Shown here: in pieces, positions 21,041 through 31,818 of the stretch | Layout of the letters: every line of letters starts with the position of its first letter | Numbering within the stretch: the first letter of the stretch is position 1 | Origin: Carex sylvatica | Lineage: Eukaryota; Streptophyta; Magnoliopsida; Poales; Cyperaceae | DNA: 64,000 nt | Assembly: GCA_964058845.1 (NCBI GenBank) | Contig: CAXKVR010000295.1 | Span: 37,299 to 101,298, forward strand | Direction: 5' to 3' | Notes under the pieces: generated by a model | Database searches by the model: none | Told to the model about the DNA's origin: nothing | The model's input: the letters and a program-made list of their open reading frames with translations, nothing else | Position numbers and translations under genes: made by a program

Positions 21041-24000
21041 TTAGTTACTGGATGACCAAGTGGAAGGTAACCGTGCTGAGTTTACAGGGGGCAAATTGCG
21101 AACATTTACATCAACAGGTATCAAGCGGTACTCAATATCAAGCTCTCTAAGAACCTGAATCATCTCTTGTACCACTAGTTCTCTCCTCTGAAACCTCATT
21201 CCCATGTCTTGGTAGTTGATTCGTTGCCGCATCCAAATTGATACAGTCAACTTGTTACTGTCTTCGACATCTCTCAATACAACCATTGGGCCCGGATACC
21301 AATGCTCCTTTTTTTTCTCCATGAACCTATTTAAATTTCAGGTTAAAAAAATAATTTACCCCACTCAAGCATCACAAATTAAAATGAAAAGTGAACGCAT
21401 GAAAGGTAAACTTAAAAATAAAAATGCTCAACTGGATTATTCTCTCCTTCATCTTTGCAATCTTCTCTAATGGTGTGGCAACGTGAATGGCAAAATCGAT
21501 GGAATCTCCCATGTCAGGGCTGCGGTAGTAGTTGCTTATTGGTATGGTGGCAAGAATGCTGTTAGGATAGTAGATCTTTAAGTTATCATATCTCAGAAAT
21601 ACTGTTGACATGATATTCATCTCCTCAACAATAACCTGACATCAGAATAACCACGGAAATTCATTAACATATTCGAAGGTTATTCTCACAAAATGTACTC
21701 CAAAATATAAAAAAAATGTGCTAGTTTTAACAGAACATGTTCATTCTCTAATTCTTTCTAGATAGAAAACAGCCAAGAGATGCTAAAAATAATAACAACA
21801 ATAAAGTCATATAAAGATAAATAACTAAATAATAACAAGAAGCTGAGAGAAGTTGACAAAAATAATAATCCTTTTACCTGAACTCCTTCAATCTCACATC
21901 GCTCCCCGACATCAAAGGGATGCATCACAAACAAAAAAATTAGTGCTTCAAATAATGTCTTCAAAGTGTTCCCAAAAATGAACACTGCCAGGAGAAGTTG
22001 GGAGCTAAGAAAAACAAAGAAATGTGTTGTAGCAATTCCCAAAATCAGAAGCCAGAGTGCAAAGATGATTATGCCCACAACCACATTTGCTATCTGGTGA
22101 AGTTTATTCACAGCTGTTTTTGTGTCGTTAAGTGTCAAGGCAAGAGCCTTGCGCTCTCTAAATGCATTCACCTGCAGTGCGTACAAGCAAATTGGTCTTA
22201 AATAAATATAATCGCTAAGAGATATAGTTTGATATGATAATTCTTTTAGTAGAAACCATTACCACCCAGTTTTTCAGTGCCCTTTTGCTAATTCGTCTAT
22301 GTTCATGTGCTCCTTCAAAAAGATTCATTGTTTTTGTTGCTTCTTCTTGCCTCATAAAATGCAAGAGATCTTGAACGTAAATGTACCTAGCAGTGTCACG
22401 TGCTATTTATTAGTAAAGAAACAATGCATAAGTTGTCAACCAATGACTTCAAATTTGAATTTTACTGAATTAAGCCACTAGTTCCATTTTAAACTCAAAA
22501 TGAAGTAAAACTAAGGTCTTTAACTGACCATAAATTTCTAATTTGGTTATATATAAAAGAGAAATTTATATATATGCCCATCATAACTTTGTGATTTAGA
22601 TATTTCCACATCAAAATTTAAAATTAGTTATTTCCCCATCTCAATGACAAATTTACCCTGGCTTGCTAACCCTTCCCTTCGAGCGACCCTCCCCCTTTGC
22701 CTAAGCCTTCCTCTTCAGCAAAAAGTGAAGTATCATAATGCAAATAAGTTTAAACTATCGGAGACTCAGAAAAATATTCAAACTTAACAAAAATCACCAG
22801 TGAAAGAAGCCGCAAGAAAGAACAAGTAAGAGGAAAGACAGCTAGAGTTTTTACTGATTTGATAGATGCTTGTGCTAATTTCATACCCAATTTCTGCTAT
22901 ATATTCTAATTTTAATTTCCGATAGCAGCTTTAGGAAAATTTGGACCTTTGTAGCTTATCTATTGCTGTTAACAAAGATGTTTGAGACAAGTGTGTGTTT
23001 AGTTAACCAAGTGATAATTTTGGGCTGGTCGTATGTCCATACAAAATTTAGATAATTTTAGGTGATATTTAAATTATTTAATGTTTGTCTGCACAAAAGA
23101 ACAGTAATCAATATGCTTGTGCTGCTTGGACTGCGCATAATTGATGATTGATGAGGCGTTACCACGTTTAAGTGTATAACAATTGATCTTCATCTTGTAT
23201 ACTGAGTTCCTTTCCTTTATTCCAAGTAGTAGTTTCTCTGACAAAAACCAATGTTTATCACCTCTCTTTCTGTTTCTATCTTTGTTATATTCAAACTGTT
23301 AGTATTGAACAGACAATGTATATATTTCTACTGTTTCAGCGAATCAGGATTTGGGACGAAAAGTTGTGAAAGGAAGGTATATCTTTATATGGGTTCACTA
23401 TCTTTATATGGGTTCACAAAGATACTTTTGAGATATGCATTTGAAAACACACTTCAAATCTGGAAACCACCCAAAATCGCTGGTAATCGTGGGAAGGGCT
23501 GGGCAGGAATTAGCTACACGTGAGTCTGAAGATAAGGATAAGTTGGTCATTTTTTTACTAATATTAAACTATGTTTTTAATTGATTAATGAAGAGATGAG
23601 GATATTAACAAAATAAGTGAGTTTAGGTGGGAAAATAACTAATGTTTATATTTTGAAGGGGAAATATCTAAATCACAAATTTATGATAGGTATATAGATC
23701 AATTTCTCTATATAAAAATTCAATTAATTCCTATCATCTAGCACAAATTTTAACTTTTCCAAAATTAGGCCACTCTAATATTAGATTGGAGGAATGCAAA
23801 AGGTGGAAAAGAATAAAATAAGAAATTGAAAGACATATTCATCACCATACATAAGTTTATCTTTTCTATCTATTTCGATAATAAATGCATCAGAGCCCTT
23901 AATTTGAGAAAAATGTTAGCTGCATGTGTAGTCAGCGACTCAGTGAGGGAACAAAACAATAGCTGAGTATAAAACTGAAATTCGGCTCTAGTCAAGTGAA

Positions 24001-26251
24001 ATATGGAGTATCTGACCCTACAAACTAACCAATGCCAGTAAAAGAAGAAATTGAAAAATTGACCTAATTGCAAACCCGACCAACCCAAAACTTGAACATA
24101 AAACTTGCCCCCAAATTCAAAGATGACCTAATTTGGAAGCCCCAAGACCTAATATTAAAAACTCAAATATTGATCCAATCTAAATGACTAAACACCCAAA
24201 CCCTTAATGATCTGAACCAAACTAGACCTATCTGCTAAGTACCACCACCATCTCAAGTACGAGAATTTTGGTAATTAAAAGAATTTTAAAACTCACTTGG
24301 CACCAGGCTTGGCCACATTAGTAAAAATCTTCCTGGCAGCAATTTTGGCCTCTAGCTCACTGAGTATATGTGTTGAGGAATCCTCCGCCGTATCTGTAGC
24401 TATTAGCGGGATCCGCTTGTCCAGTGTTGTCAATGCCCCGTACCTCACAATTCCAATTAATCTTTTCATGTTCCATGCAGATATGTTTCTCTGGTTCAGC
24501 TTATGGAGTTGGTCAATGGTGATGCCTTCTTCTTTTTTGTTTCCCGACAATGCCCTTGAGAGGCGGATGCCTTTACCTATTTGGCCACTGTTCTTAGCAG
24601 GTATCGCCGTTGCCTGGAGATCGCTCGGCATTGTTGCACCGGCCTTTTGAAGCCTCTGAACTTCAACCATTGTCTGGTTATCTTCATAAACCGGCGGCCC
24701 AGAAAGTGTCTCTACCACGTATTGGTTGAAAAGGGCTTCTTGGATCCGATCGAAGTATGTGCTGACATGAAAGGAGGCGGCCAGTACCTAACGTAACAAC
24801 CACAAAATCAATTGTTAGCAGTAGAATAAAAGATATAAATTGCTTTGTAACTATCAATTAGAGTTGTAATTACCTTGGACTAGACAAAATGATGATTAAT
24901 AGGTGGTTCAGATGTACAACCAAACTACATTCTTTGTGATTAGATTAAATTCTCTGGGTAGTTTCTAAAAAGGATATTTAAGTAAATTACGTAATCTCAC
25001 TCATGAAGTTGATCAAAATAACAACTAAAAATTAAAATTAATTAGAATTTGTACTTTGAGAAGCAGTGTTTTGACAAGGCGTAGGATGGTTGCAACAAGG
25101 AGGCAGAAAAGGATCTTGCTAACATAAGGCAACACGGGGCTGTGCGAGGTTTTCCTATCGAACAAATAGTTCCATGCAATGAGAACAAGGCCAAGCCAAA
25201 GACAATTCTGTACAGCACTCTTGACGCCGTAAACAAAGTACAGCACTTTCTTCCTCATTACAAAATTTCGTTCAATGAGGAACACAGCCACACGAACAAG
25301 CCAACCGGAGACTAGCCGGCCACATATAAGAGTCAAGATTAGTACATCCCATTTCCATATATGGAGGCTCCAAACGGTTTGCCTCGTCAGCCATGGAATC
25401 ACTAGGCTGCACACCAATAATGCAATTATCAGTATCAGACTAAGCGATTGTAAGATGGTCCACGTGTCAAACTTTGTTTTCTTCAGTTCATCGGGTATGT
25501 CAAAATCCATGAGGAGGTCATCATTATCCTCATCAGCTGGGCCTGATTTACCCCCTGTCGCCTCCGATTTGAGTTGCCCTGACCTGGGCACTGGTGACCA
25601 GCCCGATCTCCTGTCCGGGTTGGGATTTTTAACGGGCGATGGAGGATGCTGTGGTGGTGGATCCAATAAACGAGACCGGGTCTTGGCTCGAAGCAGAGAA
25701 GGTGATTGGCCAATTGATGAATTTGATGTGCAACGGATGACTTCACCGTCACCGCCCCTGGCACCACCACAGTTCATTTTCTTCTCATCAGATGAAGAGG
25801 AAGAGCTATCATTTGATTCGCGGGGAAGCGACTGTTCCAAGGCATCTTGGAACGAAATACGATGCTCCTTTGATTCAGAGCCTAGAGAAGAACCCTTGTT
25901 GAAGAAGTCCATATCGAGGTCCACTGCCGGCGACATTGTAACGCCCGTGGTGTCTCTCTTGCGTAAAAACGAACTAATTAGCCGAGACGGCGGATCCTTA
26001 GTGGGGCTACTGTCAAAGGTGAACCCGCCATTGCCAACTCCGCCTTCTTGCGAGAAGTCATAACTGCTTTCTCTCCACACTTGGGAATTCGGAGAAGAGG
26101 CGGTGGCTGCTGAGGTGGTCTCGACGAGGTTCTGGCTGTTGCCATCTATCTTCACGACCACCTCGTGTCGATCGTGCTCGGGGAGGATCGGAAGCTTGTC
26201 CTGTTTGCGGTCGTACGGTTTCGGTTTCACCGATGTGCGCAGTGTATCCAT
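21041..26251 (-). CDS. MSL10-like mechanosensitive ion channel, copy 2
   Basis: Plant MscS-like channel of the plasma-membrane MSL9/MSL10 type. Exons in transcript order: 26251-25055, 24787-24297, 22386-22263, 22171-21878, 21635-21433, 21326-21041, giving 864 residues. The tail (1-260) keeps the serine run and the DEKKMNCGGARGGDGEV stretch lost in copy 1. Predicted membrane spans lie near 264-285, 299-325, 344-364, 373-397, 632-652 and 657-687. The pore-end motif reads MHPFDVGERCEI, with E for the D of copies 1 and 3. Every junction has GT-AG and the frame is open throughout. Intron 1 is short (267 nt) and lacks the MITE and the duplicated acceptor of copy 1; intron 2 is about 1.9 kb. The antisense reading of exon 1 is open for 262 codons but is a shadow. 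Copies 2 and 3 are the closest pair, differing at few exon 1 residues. Confidence 0.9.
22560..23715. repeat. Inverted arms inside intron 2 of MSL copy 2
   Basis: GCCCATCATAAC..GTGATTTAGATATTTCC near 22577 is mirrored by GGAAATATCTAAATCAC near 23659. Copy 3 has the same pair (about 33362 and 34649). Copy 1 intron 2 carries only one arm, near 10165. This is either a foldback insertion partly lost from copy 1 or a second insertion shared by copies 2 and 3. Confidence 0.45.
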
Positions 26252-26800
26252 GGCGAGAAAGAAATTTTAGTACAATGTAGTAGCACAGGAGAGATAAAAT
26301 GTCGAGATGGAGATGAAAAGTTTTAAAAGAGAAAGGAAAGTCGGGTGCAGCCTACATTTGGAAGTACGAGCTCTTTTGGCACACAAATTTGCGGCCTTGT
26401 TTATTCGGGTCGGTGACTCACTGTATGCAGGTGGCCATATCAACAAAGATACAAGCGACGAAAATGGCGATAAAGAAAGAAAACGGCGGGTAGGTATTTT
26501 GAAAGGAGTCAGTAGTGGGTTACGTGGCGTGTTGCGGTCTTGCGGGTGGGATTGGTATTTGTTTTTGGGGCGGAGATTAGGTTTTTAAAAATGTATTAGA
26601 ACGTAATCAGTGCCTTACTGGAAGGATGGTCCAATTGGGATATCAAAGTTGGTCTCGGGAGTCGTAATATTAGATCGGATTTACTCGACAGTCAAAGACA
26701 GCGTTACAACGCATGAACGCATGATCGTTTTTTATAGTATGCCCGGACACTATGTTCTCACTTTGTTTGAAATTGTTCGTATATGATAATATAATATAGT
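26252..26800 (-). promoter_or_regulatory. 5' leader and upstream region of MSL copy 2
   Basis: About 120 bp next to the ATG match copies 1 and 3. Beyond that, the region keeps GTCGGTGACTCACTG and CGTAATATTAGATCGGATTTAC segments without the interruptions found in copies 1 and 3. It therefore looks closest to the ancestral promoter. No clear TATA box picked out. Confidence 0.5.
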
Positions 26801-26810
26801 ACGTATATAT

Positions 26811-27261
26811 GAGGTTGGCTACTATGCTTATATAAGCATATCCCTACATATGTTTATAACTTATTTTTGTGCTTTCAATGTTCAAATGGTCGATCTGAAC
26901 CGTTCATCTTGTTCTCCATATTAATATGTGCTTGGAAACTAAATTTTATATTTTTATGAATTTTTTTACTATTTATTAAGCCACTTTGAAAATTATTAAT
27001 CCAACGGTGGCTGCTGATTTTACTGTTTTGTGCAGCCACCGTTGGATCAGCGATTTTCAAAATGGCTTAATAAATAGTAAAAAAATTCAGAAAAATGTAA
27101 AATTTAGTCTCCAAGCACATATTAATATGGAGAACAAGATGAACGGTTCAGATCGACCATTTGGACATTGGAAGTACAAAAATGAGTTATAAGCATATGT
27201 GGGGATATGCTTATATAAGCATATGTGGGGATATGCTTATATAAGCATAGTAGCCTACCTC
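26811..27261. mobile_element. Family A palindromic MITE, copy A2
   Basis: 451 bp; begins GAGGTTGGCTACTATGCTTA and ends CATAGTAGCCTACCTC. The exact 10-bp target-site duplication ACGTATATAT is at 26801-26810 and 27262-27271. The right end carries an extra tandem copy of the ATGTGGGGATATGCTTATAT segment, which accounts for its greater length than A1 and A3. It sits about 560 bp upstream of the MSL copy 2 start. Confidence 0.9.
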
Positions 27262-27326
27262 ACGTATATATTGATGTTTTTCTATACTTGCGTTAAATGG
27301 AAAGCTTAAATGGGTACTGATACGAG

Positions 27327-27508
27327 AAGTGTTGTAAGTAACTGTACGTGATTATCGGACGGATATGATACCATCAAACATTAATTGAAAATAATAAATA
27401 ATAATTAAAAATAATTAGTCGATTAATTCAAACAATCCGTAATAATAATTACTATCAATGACTAATCGACTGATTAATTGATCTAAATGCACGTTTTTTA
27501 CAACATTG
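27327..27508. mobile_element. hAT-type MITE, copy H2
   Basis: 182 bp with ends AAGTGTTGTAAGTAAC and GTTTTTTACAACATTG. Flanks GATACGAG (27319-27326) and GATATGAG (27509-27516) differ at one of 8 positions. An 8-bp duplication fits hAT elements. A better-preserved copy lies at 48021-48205. Confidence 0.75.
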
Positions 27509-27516
27509 GATATGAG

Positions 27517-28954
27517 AGTCCATATTATCTGAGGCAATAGAATATTTCTATTTAGATCCGGTGTCCGATCGATCAAAATTATTGGTTCAGACTATCAAAA
27601 TAAACTATCAGTAGTAACATTGGATATGAGAGTCCATATTATACGAGGAAATGTGAGAGGTTCTTGTGAAGATATCACAGTTAGAGGTTCTTGTGAAGAT
27701 ATCTTAGAAAAAAGTTTGAAAACTATTGGTTTAGACTTTGCAAGTTGAAATGTACGAGATTCTGATTAAAATGGTCCTGATTGTAACAAAATTACTGTTA
27801 TCTTAGGTGATATGAATTTCTGATATGAGACGATCTATAGTAGATTATTATAATGTTATCGTATAAAAGTTTAATACCAGTAATTTGCTTGTGTTACTAT
27901 TGATAGTTTATTTTAAGGAAAAGTCAATATTTTAAGTAATTTTAGTTTGAAAAGGTTTCAAATATCTTTATTTTTGTGTCTCTATTTATCGTATCTTTAT
28001 TTTTTAAATGTTTAATAGTTTAAAATTTAAAACATAAATGTCAAAGTAAAACTTTAGATTGTATCTATATCATTTTCTCTGTACACATATAAATGATTAA
28101 AATATTTCATCTTTGTTTTGATTAGTATCAAGAATTTGCAAAAATACATTAATCTAAATAAATTATGGACATTGATTTTTCAACTTGTTGATTCATATAA
28201 AAAATAAAAAAAGTACTATGTTTTCATGTATATATAGAGAAAATAATATATATCACATCTAACGGTTTTATTTTAACATGTAAGTTTTTAAATTTTTGTT
28301 ATTAAAAATTTGAAAAATAAAAGTATTTGAACTCTCCTCTTTTATTTTAGTTGATAGTAAAAATTTATCCGTGTGTTGCCGAGGATGGATTTATTTAAGA
28401 AAAATCAATATTTATTAACTAATTTTGTTTCTATGAAAAAAAGAAAAATCGTTACAACTTAATTATAAATGACAAACAAAGAATAAATCACGGGAATTTC
28501 TTTCTTTCTTCAAATTTATTAACAAAAGGAAAAATCTTTGCCAATGATAGCAAAAATAAATCAAGAGAAATTTTCTGAAATGTCCTGCTTAAAACATCAA
28601 CAATATATCTTTCCTTCATATTTATTAACAAATGCCTATTTAACACTCCAATTTTTCCCTCCCCTCCCTTATATTTTACCTATATAAATTAAGAAACAAG
28701 ATTAAGAGTACAAAAGCAAAGTATAAACTGAAATCTAATATTTTCGAAGCATGGTTGGTGTAATTCATGATTAATTTGGTTTAAATTGATAATGTAATCG
28801 GGTCTTAATTAAGTGTTCAATTTAGATTTTTTTTTTTGTGTCGTCTTAAATATTTGATTGATCGGTAGATGTGAATTTAGGTTATTCTGAAAGTTAATGT
28901 CAACAAATATTTCCTACTTCAAAAAAGAAATGCCAAAATTGTAGTACATAGAAA
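27517..28954. other. Distal 5' flank of MSL copy 2; no gene seen
   Basis: Parts match the copy 1 arm (1-550, inverted) and the copy 3 arm (40440-40805, direct). ACATTGGATATGAGAGTCCA occurs at 27503 and again near 27618. No coding region recognised. Confidence 0.5.
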
Positions 28955-28964
28955 GACTAGCAAC

Positions 28965-30482
28965 CCGATTTTTTTATTAATAGAAAATAAATAAATAAAA
29001 TATCGAAATACGGGATTGGTTTTGATTTTTTTTGATATATGAGTATAACGGGCCTAAGTAATCCGTCCCATGAGACGAGACTAATTAACCCGTCCGGATT
29101 TCTTAATCTAATTATCGTTAACAGCTTAGCTTAGCAGAAAAAAAAAAAAAAAAGGCGAACGGAAAGAGAAGACCCGTCCCAACTTAGCAAAAAAAAAAAA
29201 ACAGAGAGAGAGATGAACGGAAAGGCAAGACCCGTTCAAAACAGCAAAAAATATTATGTTATATTATTATATTATATTATTTTATAATTATATTATGTTA
29301 TATTATTATATTATATTATTTTATGATTATATTATATTATATTATATTTTTGTTTTGTTTTTTATATTATATTATTATATTATTTTATATATAAAATAAA
29401 ATAATATAATACAATATATATAATATGTATAAAATCATAATATAATGTAAGAGGTTGGCTACTATGCTTATATAAGCATATCCCCACATATGCTTATAAC
29501 TCATTTTTGTGTTTTTAATGTCCAAATGATCGATCGAAACCGTTCATCTTATTCTCCATATTAATATGTTCTTGGAGACCAAATTTTACATTTTTATGAA
29601 TTTGTTTACTATTTATTAAGCCACTTTGAAAATCGCTGATCCAACGGTGGCTTAACAAAACAGTAAAATCAGAAGCCACCGTTGGATCAGTGATTTTCAA
29701 ATTGGCTTAATAAATAGTAAAAAAATTCAGAAAAATATAAAATTTGGTCTCCAAGAACATATTAATATGGAGAACAAGATGAACGGTTCCGATCGATCAT
29801 TTGGACATTGAAAACACAAAAATGAGTTATAAGCATATGTAGGGATAAGCTTATATAAGCATAGTAGCCAACCTCTATAATGTAATATAATATAATAATA
29901 TAATATAAAAACAAAAAATAATATAATATAAAAAAGAAAAAATAATATTATGATTTTATATATATTATATTATGATTTTATATATTATATTATTATATTA
30001 TATTATTTTTTATTTTTTATATTATATTATATTATTTTTTATTTTTTATATTATATTATATTATTTTTTATTTTTTATATTATATTATATTATTTTTTAT
30101 TTTTTATATATATTATAATATAATGTAAAAAACAAAAATAATATAATATTATCATAAAATAATATAATATAATAATATAAAAAATAATATAACATAATAT
30201 AATCATAAAATAATATAATATAATAATATAACATAATATTTTTGCTGTTTTGGACGGGTCTTGCCTTTCCATCCATCTCTTTTTTTGTTTTGTTTTTTTG
30301 TTTTTTTTGCGCTAAGCTAGGCTGTTAACGATATTTAGATTAAAAAATCTGGACAGGTTAATTAGTCCCGTCTCATAGGACGGGTTACTTAGGTCCGTTC
30401 TACTCATATGTGAAAAAAAATCAAAATCAATTCTGTATTTCGATATTTTATTTATTTATTTTCTATTAATAAAAAAAATCGG
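28965..30482. mobile_element. Foldback element D with AT-repeat core and nested MITE
   Basis: 1518 bp. Begins CCGATTTTTTTATTAATAG and ends with the inverted CTATTAATAAAAAAAATCGG. The exact 10-bp target-site duplication GACTAGCAAC is at 28955-28964 and 30483-30492. Inner arms carry inverted GACCCGTCC/GGACGGGTC blocks and AGCTTAGC/GCTAAGCTAG. The core is a TATTATATTA simple repeat interrupted by family A MITE A3. No coding capacity; Mutator-like by duplication length. Confidence 0.85.
29451..29875. mobile_element. Family A palindromic MITE, copy A3 (nested in foldback D)
   Basis: 425 bp; begins GAGGTTGGCTACTATGCTTA and ends TAAGCATAGTAGCCAACCTC. The exact 10-bp target-site duplication TATAATGTAA is at 29441-29450 and 29876-29885. 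It lies inside the AT-repeat core of foldback D, so it inserted after D. Confidence 0.9.
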
Positions 30483-30864
30483 GACTAGCAACACCATATT
30501 GTCCATTTCTCTCTCTCTCTCTTCAAAAGACGAGGAGAGAGAGGAGAGAAAAAAAAAAAGAATAGCAGGTATAACATAGGTTTTGAATAGCACCGGATTT
30601 CGTTCCATTTAGTTAGCCATTACATTTTTTTAGTTGAAATATATACACGTAGTCAATTTTCTTTTTTCTTTTGGAAGAAATTTGGGGGTTACGCCGGCCC
30701 ACAGAACCTGTAGGTAACTTAGACATTGCATTAATCGTTTTGGGCATTGAACCTTTCGATACTAAGGTTAAAGTTTCAGAAAAGTCTGGTTTTGACCTGT
30801 TCTCCATATTGTTGTATTGTTGTTGTAACTATATTTTTTTTTTAATAAGATAGGGGTCGAGCCT

Positions 30865-31241
30865 AGGCCGTTGGATACGGAGCGGACAGTGGTAAAATTA
30901 TATTCATATTTATTTTTTTATTTTTTGGATACAAATACGAAGCGGACATCAGACAAATACGGATACAGGTCTGAATCAGATCGAATATTTATTAAAATAA
31001 TATTAAAATATTAAAATTCATAATATTTATCTAATTATAATGATAAATAACATAAATTTTTCATAATATATATTAAAATATATGGTATATATCTACTAAT
31101 TGGATACAAACAATTGAAACGTAAAACCATATTAGTATCCTTATCAATCCACACGGATATTCGGATATCAGATATCTACATCTAAGTTTTCAAATACGGA
31201 TCGAATACGGATTGGATATTATCATACCGTTTTCACCCCTA
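30865..31241. mobile_element. AGGG...CCCTA element with GGATACGG repeats, member 2
   Basis: Begins AGGCCGTTGGATACGGAGCG and ends CCGTTTTCACCCCTA. Flanks GTCGAGCCT (30856-30864) and GTCGAACCT (31242-31250) differ at one of 9 positions. The interior is rich in degenerate GGATACGG/CCGTATCC words and shares the ATGGTATATATCTACTA core with the element at 34178-34497. Confidence 0.75.
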
Positions 31242-31818
31242 GTCGAACCTCTAATTTTATCTTTTATTGATGAATTTAAAATAAGATAAATTCAAAAATA
31301 TGAATTTGCTCAATGAGTACTGAGCAAGAGAAAAATAAAATAAAAGTTAGCATCTCTTGTAATACTTAGATCAACTAACTCAAAAATAAAATAAAAGTTG
31401 TCTTTTAAAATTTATTGAAAAGCTAGCGTGTAATGTGTTCATCAATTGGTTTGAAGTAAAGCTAGCTCCAAGTGCGTAGTAACCATGAGTCGAAGCATTT
31501 TGTATGGCCCTGTGTGCGGCCTCAAAATGTCGGTTATTAATGAAAGTGGTTATTCAAGTACAGACAACTTTTGTTCAAGTAGAGGCCTAATATAATTATG
31601 TACCAGACAAGAGTGCAAAAAAAATCATAGAGCTCTATAGAGATCAAGGGTCACGTAATACAACTAAGCTAAAGTAATTTAAACTCAAACCTAAATTAAT
31701 TTTTAACTCAATTAATATTTACAACGAAAATTACTCAGCAGCAGCAACAAGCATAGATTTAGAGCATGAACAAAACTATTGTTTAATACCTGATCCTCCA
31801 CTTTAGTTGTTCATATAA

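Larger units (their letters stand above)
20807..28800 (-). repeat. MSL duplicon, copy 2
   Basis: Holds MSL copy 2 and its flanks. Its 3' edge matches copy 3 from ATGTACTAGACAAGA (20815) against ATGTACCAGACAAGA (about 31598). Its 5' flank reaches about 28800, where its reverse complement matches the first bases of the window. It is inverted relative to copy 1 and in the same direction as copy 3. Insertions private to this copy include MITE A2 (26811-27261) and an hAT-type MITE (27327-27508). Confidence 0.7.

Noticed and set aside
25275..26063. 262-codon plus-strand ORF opposite exon 1 of MSL copy 2
   Set aside because: It is the antisense reading of a real exon. Similar antisense ORFs occur opposite copies 1 (7392-8102) and 3 (36265-37053), and it has no domain of its own.
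29240..30260. Possible origin or scaffold attachment region in the AT repeats
   Set aside because: The TATTATATTA tract lies wholly within foldback D between inverted arms and is simply its core; no independent evidence.
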